Positions 1 to 9,211 of a DNA stretch of 64,000 nt are shown piece by piece (position 1 is the stretch's first letter; each line of letters opens with the position of its first letter). The notes below the pieces were generated by a model, which saw only the letters and a list, made by a program, of their open reading frames with translations, made no database searches and was not told the DNA's origin. The stretch is from Leptolyngbya sp. Heron Island J (GTDB lineage: Bacteria; Cyanobacteriota; Cyanobacteriia; Phormidesmidales; Phormidesmidaceae). Made by a program: the position numbers and the translations under genes. The stretch lies in contig NZ_AWNH01000112.1 in assembly GCF_000482245.1 (NCBI RefSeq), positions 124,001-188,000 on the forward strand. The letters are read 5' to 3'.

Positions 1-367
1 GCCACCAGGCATCGACGGCACCAGGCACCGTCATGGCGGCAACAGCCCCCCTTTGCGGTAGTTCTGCGCCATTTAGAAGAGTATTGGCGTCTAGATAGGT
101 CGCGGAACGGCCGGAACCATTCAGTCCATGGACCTGTTGCGTGGACGCATCATAGATTAACCACAGTCCGTCTCCCCCCAGACCGTTCATATGGGGATAG
201 GTGACCGATAGCGCCGCACATACGGCGATCGCAGCATCAACTGCATTACCGCCCTGTTGCAGGACCTGGTGGCCAGCCTTAGAGGCTGGGGTGTGCGGTG
301 ATACCACCATGCCGTGCAACGAACGAGCCCGGTCCACCGCAATCGGCTCTTGGGCGGGGTTAATCAT
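1..367 (-). CDS. ggt: Gamma-glutamyltransferase, N-terminal part (runs off window)
   Basis: This partial gene encodes the first 122 residues of a gamma-glutamyltranspeptidase-type Ntn hydrolase, a family that cleaves or transfers the gamma-glutamyl group of glutathione and related peptides and matures by self-cleavage. Reading the minus strand from the ATG at 367 gives family landmarks: an early GGNAVDAAIA segment near residue 39 and a GLGGDGLWLIYD segment near residue 60, followed by NGSGRSA in the substrate-arginine region. The catalytic threonine lies in the missing C-terminal half, so activity cannot be judged. The start codon lies 12 nt after the stop of the response-regulator gene, so the two are probably cotranscribed. 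The family call is firm; substrate preference is unknown. Confidence 0.85.
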   Translation of the reverse strand, partial: MINPAQEPIAVDRARSLHGMVVSPHTPASKAGHQVLQQGGNAVDAAIAVCAALSVTYPHMNGLGGDGLWLIYDASTQQVHGLNGSGRSATYLDANTLLNGAELPQRGAVAAMTVPGAVDAWW

Positions 368-379
368 GATGGCTGGGGT

Positions 380-1144
380 TTATCCCAATCGATAGCCGAA
401 GCCGCGGACGGTCTTTAAATACTTAGGCTTGCTGGGGTCTTCTTCGAGTTTTTCACGCAGCCAGCGAATATGGACATCCACCGTTTTGTTATCCCCCATA
501 AAGTCATAGCCCCAGACGCGATCAATTATTTGATCCCGGGACCAGACCCGACGTGGCCGCCCCATAAATAGCTCTAAAATCTTGAATTCTTTGGGAGACA
601 GATTTAATTCCACATCGTTGAGAAAAGCGCGGCACTCATTTGGATGTAGAGTCAGCCCCTCAAACCTCAGGGCAGAACTGTCCTCTGACTTTGACCTGGA
701 CTGATAACGACGTAGCAGAGCACGGCAGCGGGCGATCAACTCGCGCATGCCAAAGGGTTTGGATAAATAGTCGTCGGCTCCAACTTCTAAGCCCACTACC
801 CGATCCATTTCGGTGCCCTTAGCACTCAGGATCAAAATGGGAACATCTAATCCCCGATGTCGCACTAACCGGCATAGATCCAGACCGTTCATGCCAGGCA
901 GCATCAGGTCCAGAATCACCAGGTTAATATCTGGAATGGCATCCTTACTACCATCTGCTGATCCGAGTAATTTCTCTAAGGCGGTTGGTCCATCGGCCGC
1001 CACCACAAGTTCAAAGCCTTCTTCAGCTAAGGCCAGGGCTACCGTCTCGCGAATGAGTTCTTCATCTTCAACGACTAATACCTTACCTAAACCTACCCGT
1101 AGCGAAGACTGAACAGAAGCTAGCCCGCTAGAAACCATGGCCAT
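380..1144 (-). CDS. OmpR/PhoB-family DNA-binding response regulator
   Basis: This is a two-component response regulator of 254 aa. After a 20-residue leader comes a receiver domain (about residues 21-140) with the acidic pair E26/D27, phospho-acceptor D79 in VILDLMLPG, S107 in the switch position and K129 in YLSKPFG. A winged-helix effector domain (about 160-254) ends in the typical TVRGFGYRLG. All residues needed for phosphorylation and DNA binding are present. No histidine kinase lies beside it, which is common in cyanobacteria. The sequence looks closer to the PhoB/SphR type than to RpaA or RpaB, but I cannot assign the orthologue. M1 at 1144 and M3 at 1138 are both possible starts. It probably shares a transcript with the downstream ggt gene. 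Confidence 0.9.
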   Translation of the reverse strand: MAMVSSGLASVQSSLRVGLGKVLVVEDEELIRETVALALAEEGFELVVAADGPTALEKLLGSADGSKDAIPDINLVILDLMLPGMNGLDLCRLVRHRGLDVPILILSAKGTEMDRVVGLEVGADDYLSKPFGMRELIARCRALLRRYQSRSKSEDSSALRFEGLTLHPNECRAFLNDVELNLSPKEFKILELFMGRPRRVWSRDQIIDRVWGYDFMGDNKTVDVHIRWLREKLEEDPSKPKYLKTVRGFGYRLG

Positions 1145-1462
1145 ACAATGTCGCCTTAATTACCTCATGGTTGGATTCTATCAGGGATATTGCAACGGAG
1201 AACTTTGTTTAAACAGATCATTTTCCGTAAATTCAACTACATAATTTGCCTCGGTGGGCAAATTCCATGGGCCAATACCCGACATCTCACCCCTCAACAA
1301 ATGGCTAAAAACAGACCTGAGGAGTTAACTAAATTTTTATCTTCTCAAAACTTTCGTAATATTTCTGTTGTCAGTATGGGGCAGTATCCTGACAAATTTT
1401 CATGACAAAGTTGGGTGAGCTGATGACTGGAGCCTGTCTTGAAGGGTCAGCGGCATCCCTGT
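1145..1462. other. Intergenic spacer between response regulator and malQ
   Basis: This spacer of 318 bp lies upstream of the response-regulator gene and downstream of malQ, both on the minus strand. It should hold the promoter of the response regulator. A 71-codon open frame beginning with TTG at 1190 on the plus strand has no recognisable domain or ribosome-binding site and is not taken as a gene. No convincing hairpin or operator was seen. Confidence 0.4.
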
Positions 1463-2965
1463 CTAAGGCCATTGATGGGTAGCCCGACCGTATAGCTCTG
1501 TGAGCATCGTGAACTGTTGGCAAAGAGTGGGGTTGAGCATGTTCGCATCAAACCGCCACTCCCAGTTGCCCTCGGCTAATCCAGGGGTATTCATACGGGC
1601 TTCGGCCCCTAGCCCTAGCAGATCCTGTAGGGGAATAATGGCCAGGGTCGCCACTGAGGATAGTGCCAGTCGAATCATGGCCCAATGGACGGACTCTAGG
1701 TTAAAACCACCCACAAAGGTGACTAGCCGTTGTTTTTCGTAGTCATTGGCGGTGTTGCTATACCAGCCAACGGTGGTGTCGTTATCGTGGGTGCCGGTGT
1801 AAATGACAAAGTTGCGATCGCAATTAAACGGCAAATACGGATTGCGATGGTCTGAACCAAAGGCAAACTGCAGGATCTTCATGCCTGGAAACTCAAATCG
1901 GTCCCGCAGCGCCTCCACTTCGGGGGTAATGATACCCAGGTCTTCTGCTAAGAATGGCAGCTTACCCAGCACGGCTTCTACCCGTTCAAATAGCGCGACT
2001 CCCGGTGCCTCAATCCAGTGACCATTCATGGCCGTTTCCTCACCTTCAGACACGGCCCAGTAGGATTCAAATCCACGGAAATGATCAATCCGAATTTGAT
2101 CCACATAGGCCAACGAGGTTTTAATCCGTTTGATCCACCAATCAAACTGGGTTTCTTCCAACACCTCCCAGTTATAGGTCGGATTACCCCAAAGCTGACC
2201 CGTTTCACTAAAGTAATCCGGTGGTACTCCCGCCATCTCAGACGGCATCAGCGTCTCTGGATCGATCATAAAATTCTCAGGAAAGGCCCAGACATCGGCA
2301 CTATCGTGGGCAACATAGATGGGCATATCGCCAATAATCTGAATATGGCGCTCATTGGCATAGGCTTTCAGTGCAAACCACTGACGACAAAATTCAAACT
2401 GTAAAAACTTTTGCAAAAAGATAGCATCGGCCAGCTTATCCCGCCACATGGTTAGTGCTTCTGGCTGTCGTTTAGCAATGGCCGGGTCCCACTCACTCCA
2501 GCTTAGCCCGTCGTTAGCCTCTTTCAGGGCCATAAACAAACTGTAGTCTTCTAGCCAGAATGCCTGGGTCTGACAAAAATCTTGAAACTCTTCAGATTTA
2601 TCGGCTTGAAACCTCTCAGCCGCCTGCTTTAAACGCCCTAACTTGTAAGGAATTACCTGGTCATACCGTACCCGTTCGGTGGAAAAATCAGGCACCTCCG
2701 CCAGATCGGCCTTATCCAATAGACCTTGCTCCGCCAACTCATCCAAACTAATCAGCAGCGGATTGCCCGCCATTGCCGAGTAGCACATATAAGGAGAGTT
2801 GCCATGGCCCGTTGGCCCTAGCGGTAGAATTTGCCAAAGCTGTTGTTTTGTTTTTGCTAAAAAATCGACAAATCCATAGGCTGCCTGACCCAAATCTCCA
2901 ATGCCATAACGCCCCGGTAGCGATGTGGGGTGAAGCAAGATACCGCTAGCTCTAGTAAATGACAT
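1463..2965 (-). CDS. malQ: 4-alpha-glucanotransferase (GH77 amylomaltase)
   Basis: Amylomaltase (500 aa, full family length) transfers alpha-1,4-glucan segments between maltodextrins, releasing glucose; in cyanobacteria it works in the cytoplasm on the short oligosaccharides left by glycogen debranching. The N-terminus SGILLHPTSLPG and the following GIGDLG are diagnostic for GH77. The catalytic residues are all visible: the nucleophile Asp in RIDHFRGF, the acid/base Glu in FLAEDLG, and the third Asp in GTHDNDTTVGW. The gene starts with ATG at 2965 and stands alone, with the NUDIX gene divergent on the other side. No sign of damage. Assignment is secure. Confidence 0.96.
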   Translation of the reverse strand: MSFTRASGILLHPTSLPGRYGIGDLGQAAYGFVDFLAKTKQQLWQILPLGPTGHGNSPYMCYSAMAGNPLLISLDELAEQGLLDKADLAEVPDFSTERVRYDQVIPYKLGRLKQAAERFQADKSEEFQDFCQTQAFWLEDYSLFMALKEANDGLSWSEWDPAIAKRQPEALTMWRDKLADAIFLQKFLQFEFCRQWFALKAYANERHIQIIGDMPIYVAHDSADVWAFPENFMIDPETLMPSEMAGVPPDYFSETGQLWGNPTYNWEVLEETQFDWWIKRIKTSLAYVDQIRIDHFRGFESYWAVSEGEETAMNGHWIEAPGVALFERVEAVLGKLPFLAEDLGIITPEVEALRDRFEFPGMKILQFAFGSDHRNPYLPFNCDRNFVIYTGTHDNDTTVGWYSNTANDYEKQRLVTFVGGFNLESVHWAMIRLALSSVATLAIIPLQDLLGLGAEARMNTPGLAEGNWEWRFDANMLNPTLCQQFTMLTELYGRATHQWP

Positions 2966-3086
2966 GGCAGGGGGTGAGAAATAGGGATGAACGTTAGCTT
3001 TGGCAATGTCTTAGCTTTGAGCCAAGCCAATAGACTCTAGCATGGTTACTCGATGCAATGCTGTCCTAAACATCCCTAGTTCCCTT

Positions 3087-3515
3087 ATGACTTATCGCAA
3101 TCCCGCTCCCACGGTTGACATCATTATTGAGCTGGTCGATCGACCCCATCGGCCCATTATTTTGATTGAGCGGTTAAATCCCCCACTGGGTTGGGCGATT
3201 CCTGGCGGTTTTGTTGACTACGGTGAGTCGGTAGAAGCTGCCGCTAGACGTGAGGCCAAAGAAGAGATTGGCCTCACGATCCATCTATTGGAACAGTTTT
3301 ATGTGTATTCAGACCCTGGCCGGGATGAACGTAAGCACACTATTAGCATCGTCTTTTTAGCGACGGCTGTGGGGGAGCCCACGGCTGGGGATGATGCGAA
3401 AAATTACCAGGTCTTTAATCTATGGGAAGTTCCCGATAATCTTTGCTTTGACCATGACAAAATTTTGCAAGATTACTGGCACTATCGTCACTATGGGAAA
3501 CGGCCACAAATCTAG
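3087..3515 (+). CDS. NUDIX hydrolase
   Basis: This small protein (142 aa) is a NUDIX hydrolase, which splits nucleoside diphosphates linked to another moiety, using magnesium. A perfect NUDIX box begins at GGFVDYGE and runs through REAKEEIGL (about residues 40-63), giving the Gx5Ex7REUxEExGU pattern. ADP-ribose or a related dinucleotide is a likely substrate by family resemblance, but specificity cannot be read from the box. The reading frame is open 45 nt further upstream, yet the ATG at 3087 ([11 protein letters not shown]) begins where homologous proteins begin, so it is preferred. The gene is divergent from malQ and monocistronic as far as seen. Confidence 0.9.
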   Translation: MTYRNPAPTVDIIIELVDRPHRPIILIERLNPPLGWAIPGGFVDYGESVEAAARREAKEEIGLTIHLLEQFYVYSDPGRDERKHTISIVFLATAVGEPTAGDDAKNYQVFNLWEVPDNLCFDHDKILQDYWHYRHYGKRPQI

Positions 3516-3707
3516 TCAGAAGCTATGCAAAAAATGCAAGACTTGATAGCAATATCGCCAAGTCAATTCATCAGCTGAGCTGGAATCTTACATAGAGCCC
3601 AGCGCACTAACTATAGTATCTTAGCCGTTAAGCCCTAGTGGAGTCAGAGAAGGGATCGAAGTGGCTCTGTCAACTTGCTGCTGTTTAATTTTTATGATCA
3701 TCAGACA

Positions 3708-4913
3708 ATGCGCTCCCGGACAGATATTTTGGCTATCTTCTCGACATTTATTCAGTTTTCGGGCGATCGGTTTGATACCTGGGTATCTGATCCAAAATTG
3801 GCCAGGACCATGCAGCAACAGCTGCTCCAAAATCGTGAAGCTGACCGGTCAGAAAAATTTTGGGCACTCCACTGGTTTCGGTTACGGTGGCAACATCCTC
3901 AAGCATCTGGTCATCTGTGGGCCTATTTGCAGGAGCCTTGCTATTGGGCTGCAGACCGGGTAACTCGCCGTTTTCCCATGGTGCAATGTTCGCTGGCGGA
4001 TGGATTCCAGATTGCGATCGCTAAAGTAGACCGTATTCTTAATGGTTATAACCCAGATTATGGTAGTGACCTCAAAGCCTATGCCAGCACTGCTTTTGGT
4101 AACTGTCTCCGAGATCAGCTACGGCAGCGTCAAGAAATCAACATCAGTAGTGATTGGGGGCTATTGCGCCGACTGAGTCAAACCCAGTTAAGCAGTGCCT
4201 TGCTGGCGGCCGGATTTATTAACCTGGAGCCACACATTCTCATGTGGCAATGTTTTAACGCTATTTGCATCCCTGAACCAGGACGACTAGCAAGGGGATT
4301 GCCGGCCCCCAGTGAAGCGCAACTGGAGGCCATTGCCAATCGCTATAATCAACTACGTCGCTACCGACAATCTGACCTTAAAACTTTAGGCATAGGTACA
4401 GATATTGATACCAATCAGCTCCAAGAGGCGTTAGCCCAGTTAGCTGCCACAGCGAGAGCCTACCTAAACCCGACGATTACCTCGCTCAACCAACCCCAAT
4501 ATGATGACTCGGGTGAAGAACAACTCGATACTTTACCTGCCGATGATACCCCGATGACACAGCTGCTCGCGACTGAGGCTTATCATGAACAACAGCAGCG
4601 GCTCCAGCAAATTGGCACTATATTGAAGCGTGAGCTGATAGCACTAGATACTCCTAGTCAAATACTATTAGAGTTCTACTATCAACAAAAACTCACCCAA
4701 AGTGATATTGCTAATCAGCTAAATATCAAACAATATCAGGTGTCACGCAAACTTAGCCGGATTCGGCGGCGGTTGCTGCTCAGTGTTATCCACTGGGCGC
4801 AACAAACTTTGCATATCTCTACCAAAGCTGCCGTACTTGCTAATGTTAGTGACTTAATTCACGAGTGGTTGCAGCATTACTATTCGCCAGACCCTTCGGA
4901 GGTATCGGAATGA
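3708..4913 (+). CDS. Sigma-70-like RNA polymerase sigma factor
   Basis: A 401-aa protein with a degenerate sigma-70 layout. A region-2-like segment around residues 105-135 (DLKAYASTAFGNCLRDQLRQR) is followed by a long variable middle. A C-terminal region-4 helix-turn-helix near residues 330-370 reads LTQSDIANQLNIKQYQVSRK followed by SRIRRRL. It would direct RNA polymerase to a special promoter set, which is unknown. The open frame begins with TTG at 3675, but ATG at 3708 is a better start. Its stop codon TGA overlaps the ATG of the next gene (ATGA at 4910-4913), so translation of the pair is coupled. Sigma-like genes coupled to DUF1822 genes recur in cyanobacteria, so the partner may control its activity; that is inference. 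Confidence 0.8.
   Translation: MRSRTDILAIFSTFIQFSGDRFDTWVSDPKLARTMQQQLLQNREADRSEKFWALHWFRLRWQHPQASGHLWAYLQEPCYWAADRVTRRFPMVQCSLADGFQIAIAKVDRILNGYNPDYGSDLKAYASTAFGNCLRDQLRQRQEINISSDWGLLRRLSQTQLSSALLAAGFINLEPHILMWQCFNAICIPEPGRLARGLPAPSEAQLEAIANRYNQLRRYRQSDLKTLGIGTDIDTNQLQEALAQLAATARAYLNPTITSLNQPQYDDSGEEQLDTLPADDTPMTQLLATEAYHEQQQRLQQIGTILKRELIALDTPSQILLEFYYQQKLTQSDIANQLNIKQYQVSRKLSRIRRRLLLSVIHWAQQTLHISTKAAVLANVSDLIHEWLQHYYSPDPSEVSE
4898..4903 (+). promoter_or_regulatory. Shine-Dalgarno GGAGGT deciding the DUF1822 start
   Basis: A GGAGGT sequence inside the end of the sigma-like gene lies 6 nt before the ATG at 4910. It supports that ATG rather than the upstream in-frame start at 4865, and supports reinitiation or coupled translation across the ATGA overlap. 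Confidence 0.75.
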
Positions 4914-6046
4914 GCGTTTTCTTTGATAACCCTGTACAGCCTGTTCTGGCTATGTCAGTTGACCTGGACCAGTGGCAACGCCTTACGCCGATATCAGATC
5001 CAGCTGCTCGCTGGCGGATTTATCTGCATCAATTAGCACTGCGTGCGGTGATGGCCTGGTTTCAAGAAGAATTTACTCAAGCCGTTCATCCGTGGCCCCA
5101 TGCAGCTCCCTTTGAAATTTGGCACGTTGTTGATGGCTTAGCCCTATCGCTGGGAGAGAAACGCATTGTAGTCATGCTGTCAGAGGCCATGGATGCCGTA
5201 GAATTAAAAGTCCCTCAAGAATGGGTTGATCTCCCAGGACTATCCGCTGACTACTACATTGCTGCCTATGTCGATGTTGATCAACAGCGGCTGGCGCTGT
5301 GGGGCTACACCACTTATCATCAGCTCAAATCCCAGGGTAGCTATGATGTTAGTGAACAGGTTTACTATCTCAAAGACATTGATTTAGTGCAGGATTTTTC
5401 TGCCTTTTGGGTTGCCCAACAAATAGAACAGCCACCTGCTAGCCACCCACAGGAGCTGTCTGATTTACCCATGGTCCAGGCTGAAAATCTAATCCGAAGC
5501 CTGGCCTACTCTCATGAGCCAAGGCTAGCATTTCCGTTTAGCCAATGGGGAGCCCTTTTTAGTCAGGAACACTGGCGACAGCAGCTGTATCAACAGCGAC
5601 AGGGGGGCAATACCCCTGTCAGCATAGAAGATTGGTTGGAACAGATCTTTGAACAAGGCTGGCAAACCCTGGAGTCATTGCTTCCCGAATCACCCACCGT
5701 AAGATTTCGGTCAGCTGCAGGTGGAACGGCTGTGCTGACCTGTGGCAAAAAGATCTTTCTAAATTCAGCTCCCGATGATCTGTTGCTAATGTTTAGTGTG
5801 GACATTGAAGCCAACAAACGCCGCAATATTCGGATTCAGCTTTATCCCTCTGGCGACACAATTCTGCCCAGCAATGTCATGCTGGCGTTGGAGATGTCGG
5901 AAACAGGACAGTTACTGAAATCTGTCAAAGCTGGGGAACATGATGACTATATCCAGATTCCTCCATTTCGCTGTTCAGCAGGTCAACGTCTGAGAGTCCA
6001 TATTCAACTGGCTGAAAGCACCTGCCAGGAGGATTTTATTAGCTAA
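4910..6046 (+). CDS. DUF1822 family protein
   Basis: A 378-aa protein recognised as DUF1822, a cyanobacterial family of unknown function that typically follows a sigma-like gene. It shows no signal peptide or membrane segment. The N-terminal half is rich in W, Y and Q (for example DLDQWQRLTPISDPAARWR). The C-terminal part looks beta-rich and contains a stretch resembling the start of a DUF1822 beta-sandwich (NIRIQLYPSGDTILPSNVML). The gene overlaps the sigma-like gene by 4 nt and has its own strong ribosome-binding site. The context suggests a partner or effector of that sigma factor, for instance an anti-sigma or sensor subunit, but the sequence does not show which. Confidence 0.75.
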   Translation: MSVFFDNPVQPVLAMSVDLDQWQRLTPISDPAARWRIYLHQLALRAVMAWFQEEFTQAVHPWPHAAPFEIWHVVDGLALSLGEKRIVVMLSEAMDAVELKVPQEWVDLPGLSADYYIAAYVDVDQQRLALWGYTTYHQLKSQGSYDVSEQVYYLKDIDLVQDFSAFWVAQQIEQPPASHPQELSDLPMVQAENLIRSLAYSHEPRLAFPFSQWGALFSQEHWRQQLYQQRQGGNTPVSIEDWLEQIFEQGWQTLESLLPESPTVRFRSAAGGTAVLTCGKKIFLNSAPDDLLLMFSVDIEANKRRNIRIQLYPSGDTILPSNVMLALEMSETGQLLKSVKAGEHDDYIQIPPFRCSAGQRLRVHIQLAESTCQEDFIS

Positions 6047-6214
6047 CAAGTTGTAGCTTCTCTATGGAAAATGAACAAAGCCCACGGAGTGATTCATAAA
6101 GAGCTTTGGGTTTTACAGGTTGATGGAACAGCAAAACTGCGAGAAGACATCTTTGAAGCTCAGGGATAAGCGACATCGACCAGTCGTTAAGACAGTTTCA
6201 TCTATTTCCCGCGG

Positions 6215-7336
6215 CTATCCAAGCACAAAGTGAATGTAGGGCGCATACAGATCGGGTTCTAATAGAAAAGAATCATGCCCTTTATCGGAATGGACTGTGA
6301 TGTGCTTTACATTCATCTGGGCCGCTTCTAGCGCTTTGACAATTATTTTTTGTTCCTCTGGATAAAAACACACATCCGAATCTACGCTAAAAATGAGATA
6401 TTGCTGGTGAGCACAGTCCTTAAATAGATCAGGTTGCTGGGCATTTAAGCTAAACCGTTGCCACATATCCATAATGCGTAAATAGCTGTTGGCATCAAAT
6501 CGTTCTGCAAATTTTTTGCCTTGATAAAACATATAGGATTCAATTGGGTTGGAGAGTTCGTAAAATTTCCCAATGGGTTGATTGACCGTGATTTCTTGTC
6601 GGGCTCGTTTTTCCATCACGGTGAGTGAAACGAATGTTTTGTGGGAAATAATTCGAGCTAACAACAAACCTTCTTTAGGAGGATCGCTGTCATAATAATC
6701 GCCTCCCTGAAACTTGGGATCGTTACGAATTGCCAGAATCTGTTCAAAATTATGCACGCGATGCAGTACAGTTGTCGCCAAACCAGTGGCAATGGGCAAA
6801 ACGTTTTTCACACGATGGGGACACCGGGTTGCTAGTAGTATTGATAGCATGCCGCCTAGAGAGCTACCAATGGCCGCATGTAAGCATTGAATGCCTAAAG
6901 CATCTAATAACAGTAGCTGGCTACGAATGACGTCCCAGGCGCTTACCTGGGGGAAATGGCTGCCATAGGGTTTGCCAGTTTGTGGATTGGTTGATCGAGG
7001 CCCTGTGGAACCGTAGCATCCCCCTAAATAATTGGCACAGATGACAAAATAACGTTGTGTGTCTAGCGCTTTACCTGGGCCAATAAAAGCATCCCACCAA
7101 CCCAGAACACATTCATCTGTCCAGAGGTGGGTAATCCCTGGTATCGATTGGTTAATCCCTGCTGCGTGCTGACTACCGGTCAGAGCATGAAAAACCAGAA
7201 TGGCATTGCTGGCATCAGCATTGAGGGTGCCATAGGTTTCATAGGCGAGGGTGATTTCGTCAAACGACTCGCCTGAATCGAGGGGGAAGGGTTCATTCAG
7301 GTGAAAAAACTGGGTCTTGACTGAGCCAATACTCAT
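6215..7336 (-). CDS. metX: Homoserine O-acetyltransferase
   Basis: MetX (373 aa) acetylates L-homoserine with acetyl-CoA, the first committed step of methionine synthesis by direct sulfhydrylation. It has the alpha/beta-hydrolase fold: nucleophile Ser in GSSLGGML, the acid Asp in FSVDSDVCFYP, and the His in HSDKGHDSFLL. The NYLGG and GPRSTNP segments are also typical of the family. ATG at 7336 is preferred to the TTG two codons upstream. The partner metY lies upstream on the same strand, so the two consecutive pathway enzymes are adjacent, separated by 367 nt containing a hairpin. Succinyl-CoA specificity cannot be excluded from sequence alone, but the neighbouring acetylhomoserine enzyme makes acetyl more likely. 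Confidence 0.93.
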   Translation of the reverse strand: MSIGSVKTQFFHLNEPFPLDSGESFDEITLAYETYGTLNADASNAILVFHALTGSQHAAGINQSIPGITHLWTDECVLGWWDAFIGPGKALDTQRYFVICANYLGGCYGSTGPRSTNPQTGKPYGSHFPQVSAWDVIRSQLLLLDALGIQCLHAAIGSSLGGMLSILLATRCPHRVKNVLPIATGLATTVLHRVHNFEQILAIRNDPKFQGGDYYDSDPPKEGLLLARIISHKTFVSLTVMEKRARQEITVNQPIGKFYELSNPIESYMFYQGKKFAERFDANSYLRIMDMWQRFSLNAQQPDLFKDCAHQQYLIFSVDSDVCFYPEEQKIIVKALEAAQMNVKHITVHSDKGHDSFLLEPDLYAPYIHFVLG

Positions 7337-7599
7337 TAGCAAAGAATTGAGAAAGGGATATGGAAGAGGGTAAACAGACAGTTGAGGATGCTTAGGGATC
7401 AGGATTTTATCAGATCCAAAAATGTTGTCTGCAGAGGCGTTCTATGGAACACCTGTACGGCAAAAGATAGGACCTCATTAAATCCTCATTTTTTAGCTTA
7501 GAGACCCTAGGAATCAAACCTGAGAATGTGTTCATTAGATTGAAGAATCTCGCAGTCTCTCTGGGCTAGAGACAAAAAGAAAGGAAATTACCTCAAAGG

Positions 7600-7625
7600 C
7601 CCTCAGACTGGCGGGATGCTGAGGG
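7600..7625 (-). promoter_or_regulatory. Hairpin in metY-metX spacer, possible attenuator or structured leader
   Basis: On the minus strand, in the 367-nt spacer between metY and metX, a perfect 7-bp stem (CCCTCAG pairing with CTGAGGG) closes a 12-nt C-rich loop. It is flanked by further GC-rich complementary pieces (GCCTCGGG upstream, GGCC then CTTTGAGG downstream). It lies about 80 nt after the metY stop and 264 nt before the metX start. No uridine run follows, so it is not a classical terminator. I do not recognise a SAM, SAH or cobalamin riboswitch consensus. It could be a processing site, an attenuator, or an uncharacterised leader. Confidence 0.35.
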
Positions 7626-7703
7626 ACGCACCCGAGGCAGAGAGGAAACCGATAGAGCCAGTCCCCCTCCCTCCTTATGTCTGTCCAACAAGTTTGGCCA
7701 TCG

Positions 7704-8996
7704 TCACTCTGCAATAGCAGTCAACGCTTGCTTGAGGTCATTGATAATATCATCGATGTCCTCAATGCCAATGGCGAGACGGATAAGCTCAGGTGCAATA
7801 CCCGAACTTTGTAGATCAGCTTCTGAAAGCTGGGAGTGTGTAGTGGACGATGGGTGAATCGCTAAACTTTTGGCATCCCCAACATTGGCTAGATGAGAGA
7901 ATAATGCAAGCTGTTCAATAAACTGTTTACCGGCTTCGGCACCGCCCTTGATGCCAAATACTACCATGGCTCCAAAACCATTTTTTAGATAGCGCTGAGC
8001 TGTAGAGTAGGCTTTATCGGTTTCTAGACCAGGATAGCGCACCCATTCTACTGCTGGATGCTGTTGTAGAAATTCAGCAACAGCTATGGCATTTTCACAG
8101 TGGCGCTGCATTCTCAGGTGCAGGGTTTCAATGCCCTGGAGAAACATCCAGGCATTGTCTGGTGAAATACAGGCTCCTAAATTCCGTAAGGGAACCAGCC
8201 GCATCCGTAGGGTGTAGGCGATGGGGGCTAAGGGACCCAGGTCATGGGCATAACGCAGGCCGTGGTAGCTGGCATCTGGCTCACTCATCAGGGGAAACTT
8301 ACCGGAAGTCCAGTCAAATTTGCCGGAATCGACCATGATGCCACCAATGCCGGTGCCATGCCCTCCTAACCATTTGGTTAGAGAATGGATAACAATATCA
8401 GCGCCATGTTCTATGGGACGAATCAGATAGGGGGTGGTAAAGGTGCTGTCGACAATCAGGGGCAGTCCTTGGCCATGGGCGATGGCTGCGATCGCATCTA
8501 AATCCGACACTTCCAACCCTGGATTACTTACCGTTTCACAAAATACCAGCTTAGTGTTTTCAGTAATTGCCGGACGAAAGTTCTCTGGATTGCGCGGATC
8601 AACAAAGTTCACGGTAATGCCAAACTGCGGCAAAATATCCTTGAACATGGTGTAGGTGCCGCCATACAGCGTATTAGCAGAGACAATTTCATCCCCTGCC
8701 TGACAAATATTGATAATGCTATAGAAAATAGCGCTAGTTCCCGAAGCCACGGCCAGGGCGGCAGCCCCTCCTTCCATAGCCGCCACCCGCTTTTCTAAAA
8801 CGTCTTGGGTAGGATTCATCAACCGCGTATAGATGTTACCCAGCTCTTTAAGGGCAAACAAATTAGCGGCATGTTCCGTATCCCGAAACGTATAGGCGCT
8901 GGTGCGATAGATGGGCACAGCGCGAGCCATTGTAGTGGGATCGGTTTCTTGCCCTGCATGCAAACATTTTGTCCCCAAGCCGTATTCTGCACTCAT
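7704..8996 (-). CDS. metY: O-acetylhomoserine sulfhydrylase (PLP-dependent)
   Basis: MetY (430 aa, usual length) joins O-acetylhomoserine with sulfide to give homocysteine, using pyridoxal phosphate. Signs are the N-terminal GLGTKCLHAGQ, the YTRLMNPTQDVLEKR segment, the cofactor-phosphate region ASGTSAIF, and the Schiff-base lysine in HSLTKWLGGHGTG. The C-terminal SLAIHPSSTTHSQL motif is typical of the Cys/Met-metabolism family. It begins at ATG 8996 and lies upstream of metX on the same strand, so the enzymes of two successive steps are encoded together. Divergent from it is the adenylate cyclase gene, with about 215 nt between the starts for two promoters. Confidence 0.95.
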   Translation of the reverse strand: MSAEYGLGTKCLHAGQETDPTTMARAVPIYRTSAYTFRDTEHAANLFALKELGNIYTRLMNPTQDVLEKRVAAMEGGAAALAVASGTSAIFYSIINICQAGDEIVSANTLYGGTYTMFKDILPQFGITVNFVDPRNPENFRPAITENTKLVFCETVSNPGLEVSDLDAIAAIAHGQGLPLIVDSTFTTPYLIRPIEHGADIVIHSLTKWLGGHGTGIGGIMVDSGKFDWTSGKFPLMSEPDASYHGLRYAHDLGPLAPIAYTLRMRLVPLRNLGACISPDNAWMFLQGIETLHLRMQRHCENAIAVAEFLQQHPAVEWVRYPGLETDKAYSTAQRYLKNGFGAMVVFGIKGGAEAGKQFIEQLALFSHLANVGDAKSLAIHPSSTTHSQLSEADLQSSGIAPELIRLAIGIEDIDDIINDLKQALTAIAE

Positions 8997-9211
8997 AAAA
9001 AACTCTCTTCACAGTAATAAATAGCCTTGAAATTCTAGCTTAGCCAGGTTTGATTAACCGATGTTGTATAGGTATTCTTTATCTCTCCAGTCCCTACTTC
9101 CCACTGTTCCATCAATTTTGGGTACCCTGGCCTTACCCATTTACAATTTTTCCAGGGGACTATTGGGGTAATTGCCCTGGTGCTGCATGAATCTATGACA
9201 TCTACCGAGCT

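Noticed and set aside
1190-1405. 71-codon plus-strand frame in the response regulator/malQ spacer
   Set aside because: Starts with TTG, has no ribosome-binding site or domain, and its composition fits noncoding DNA.
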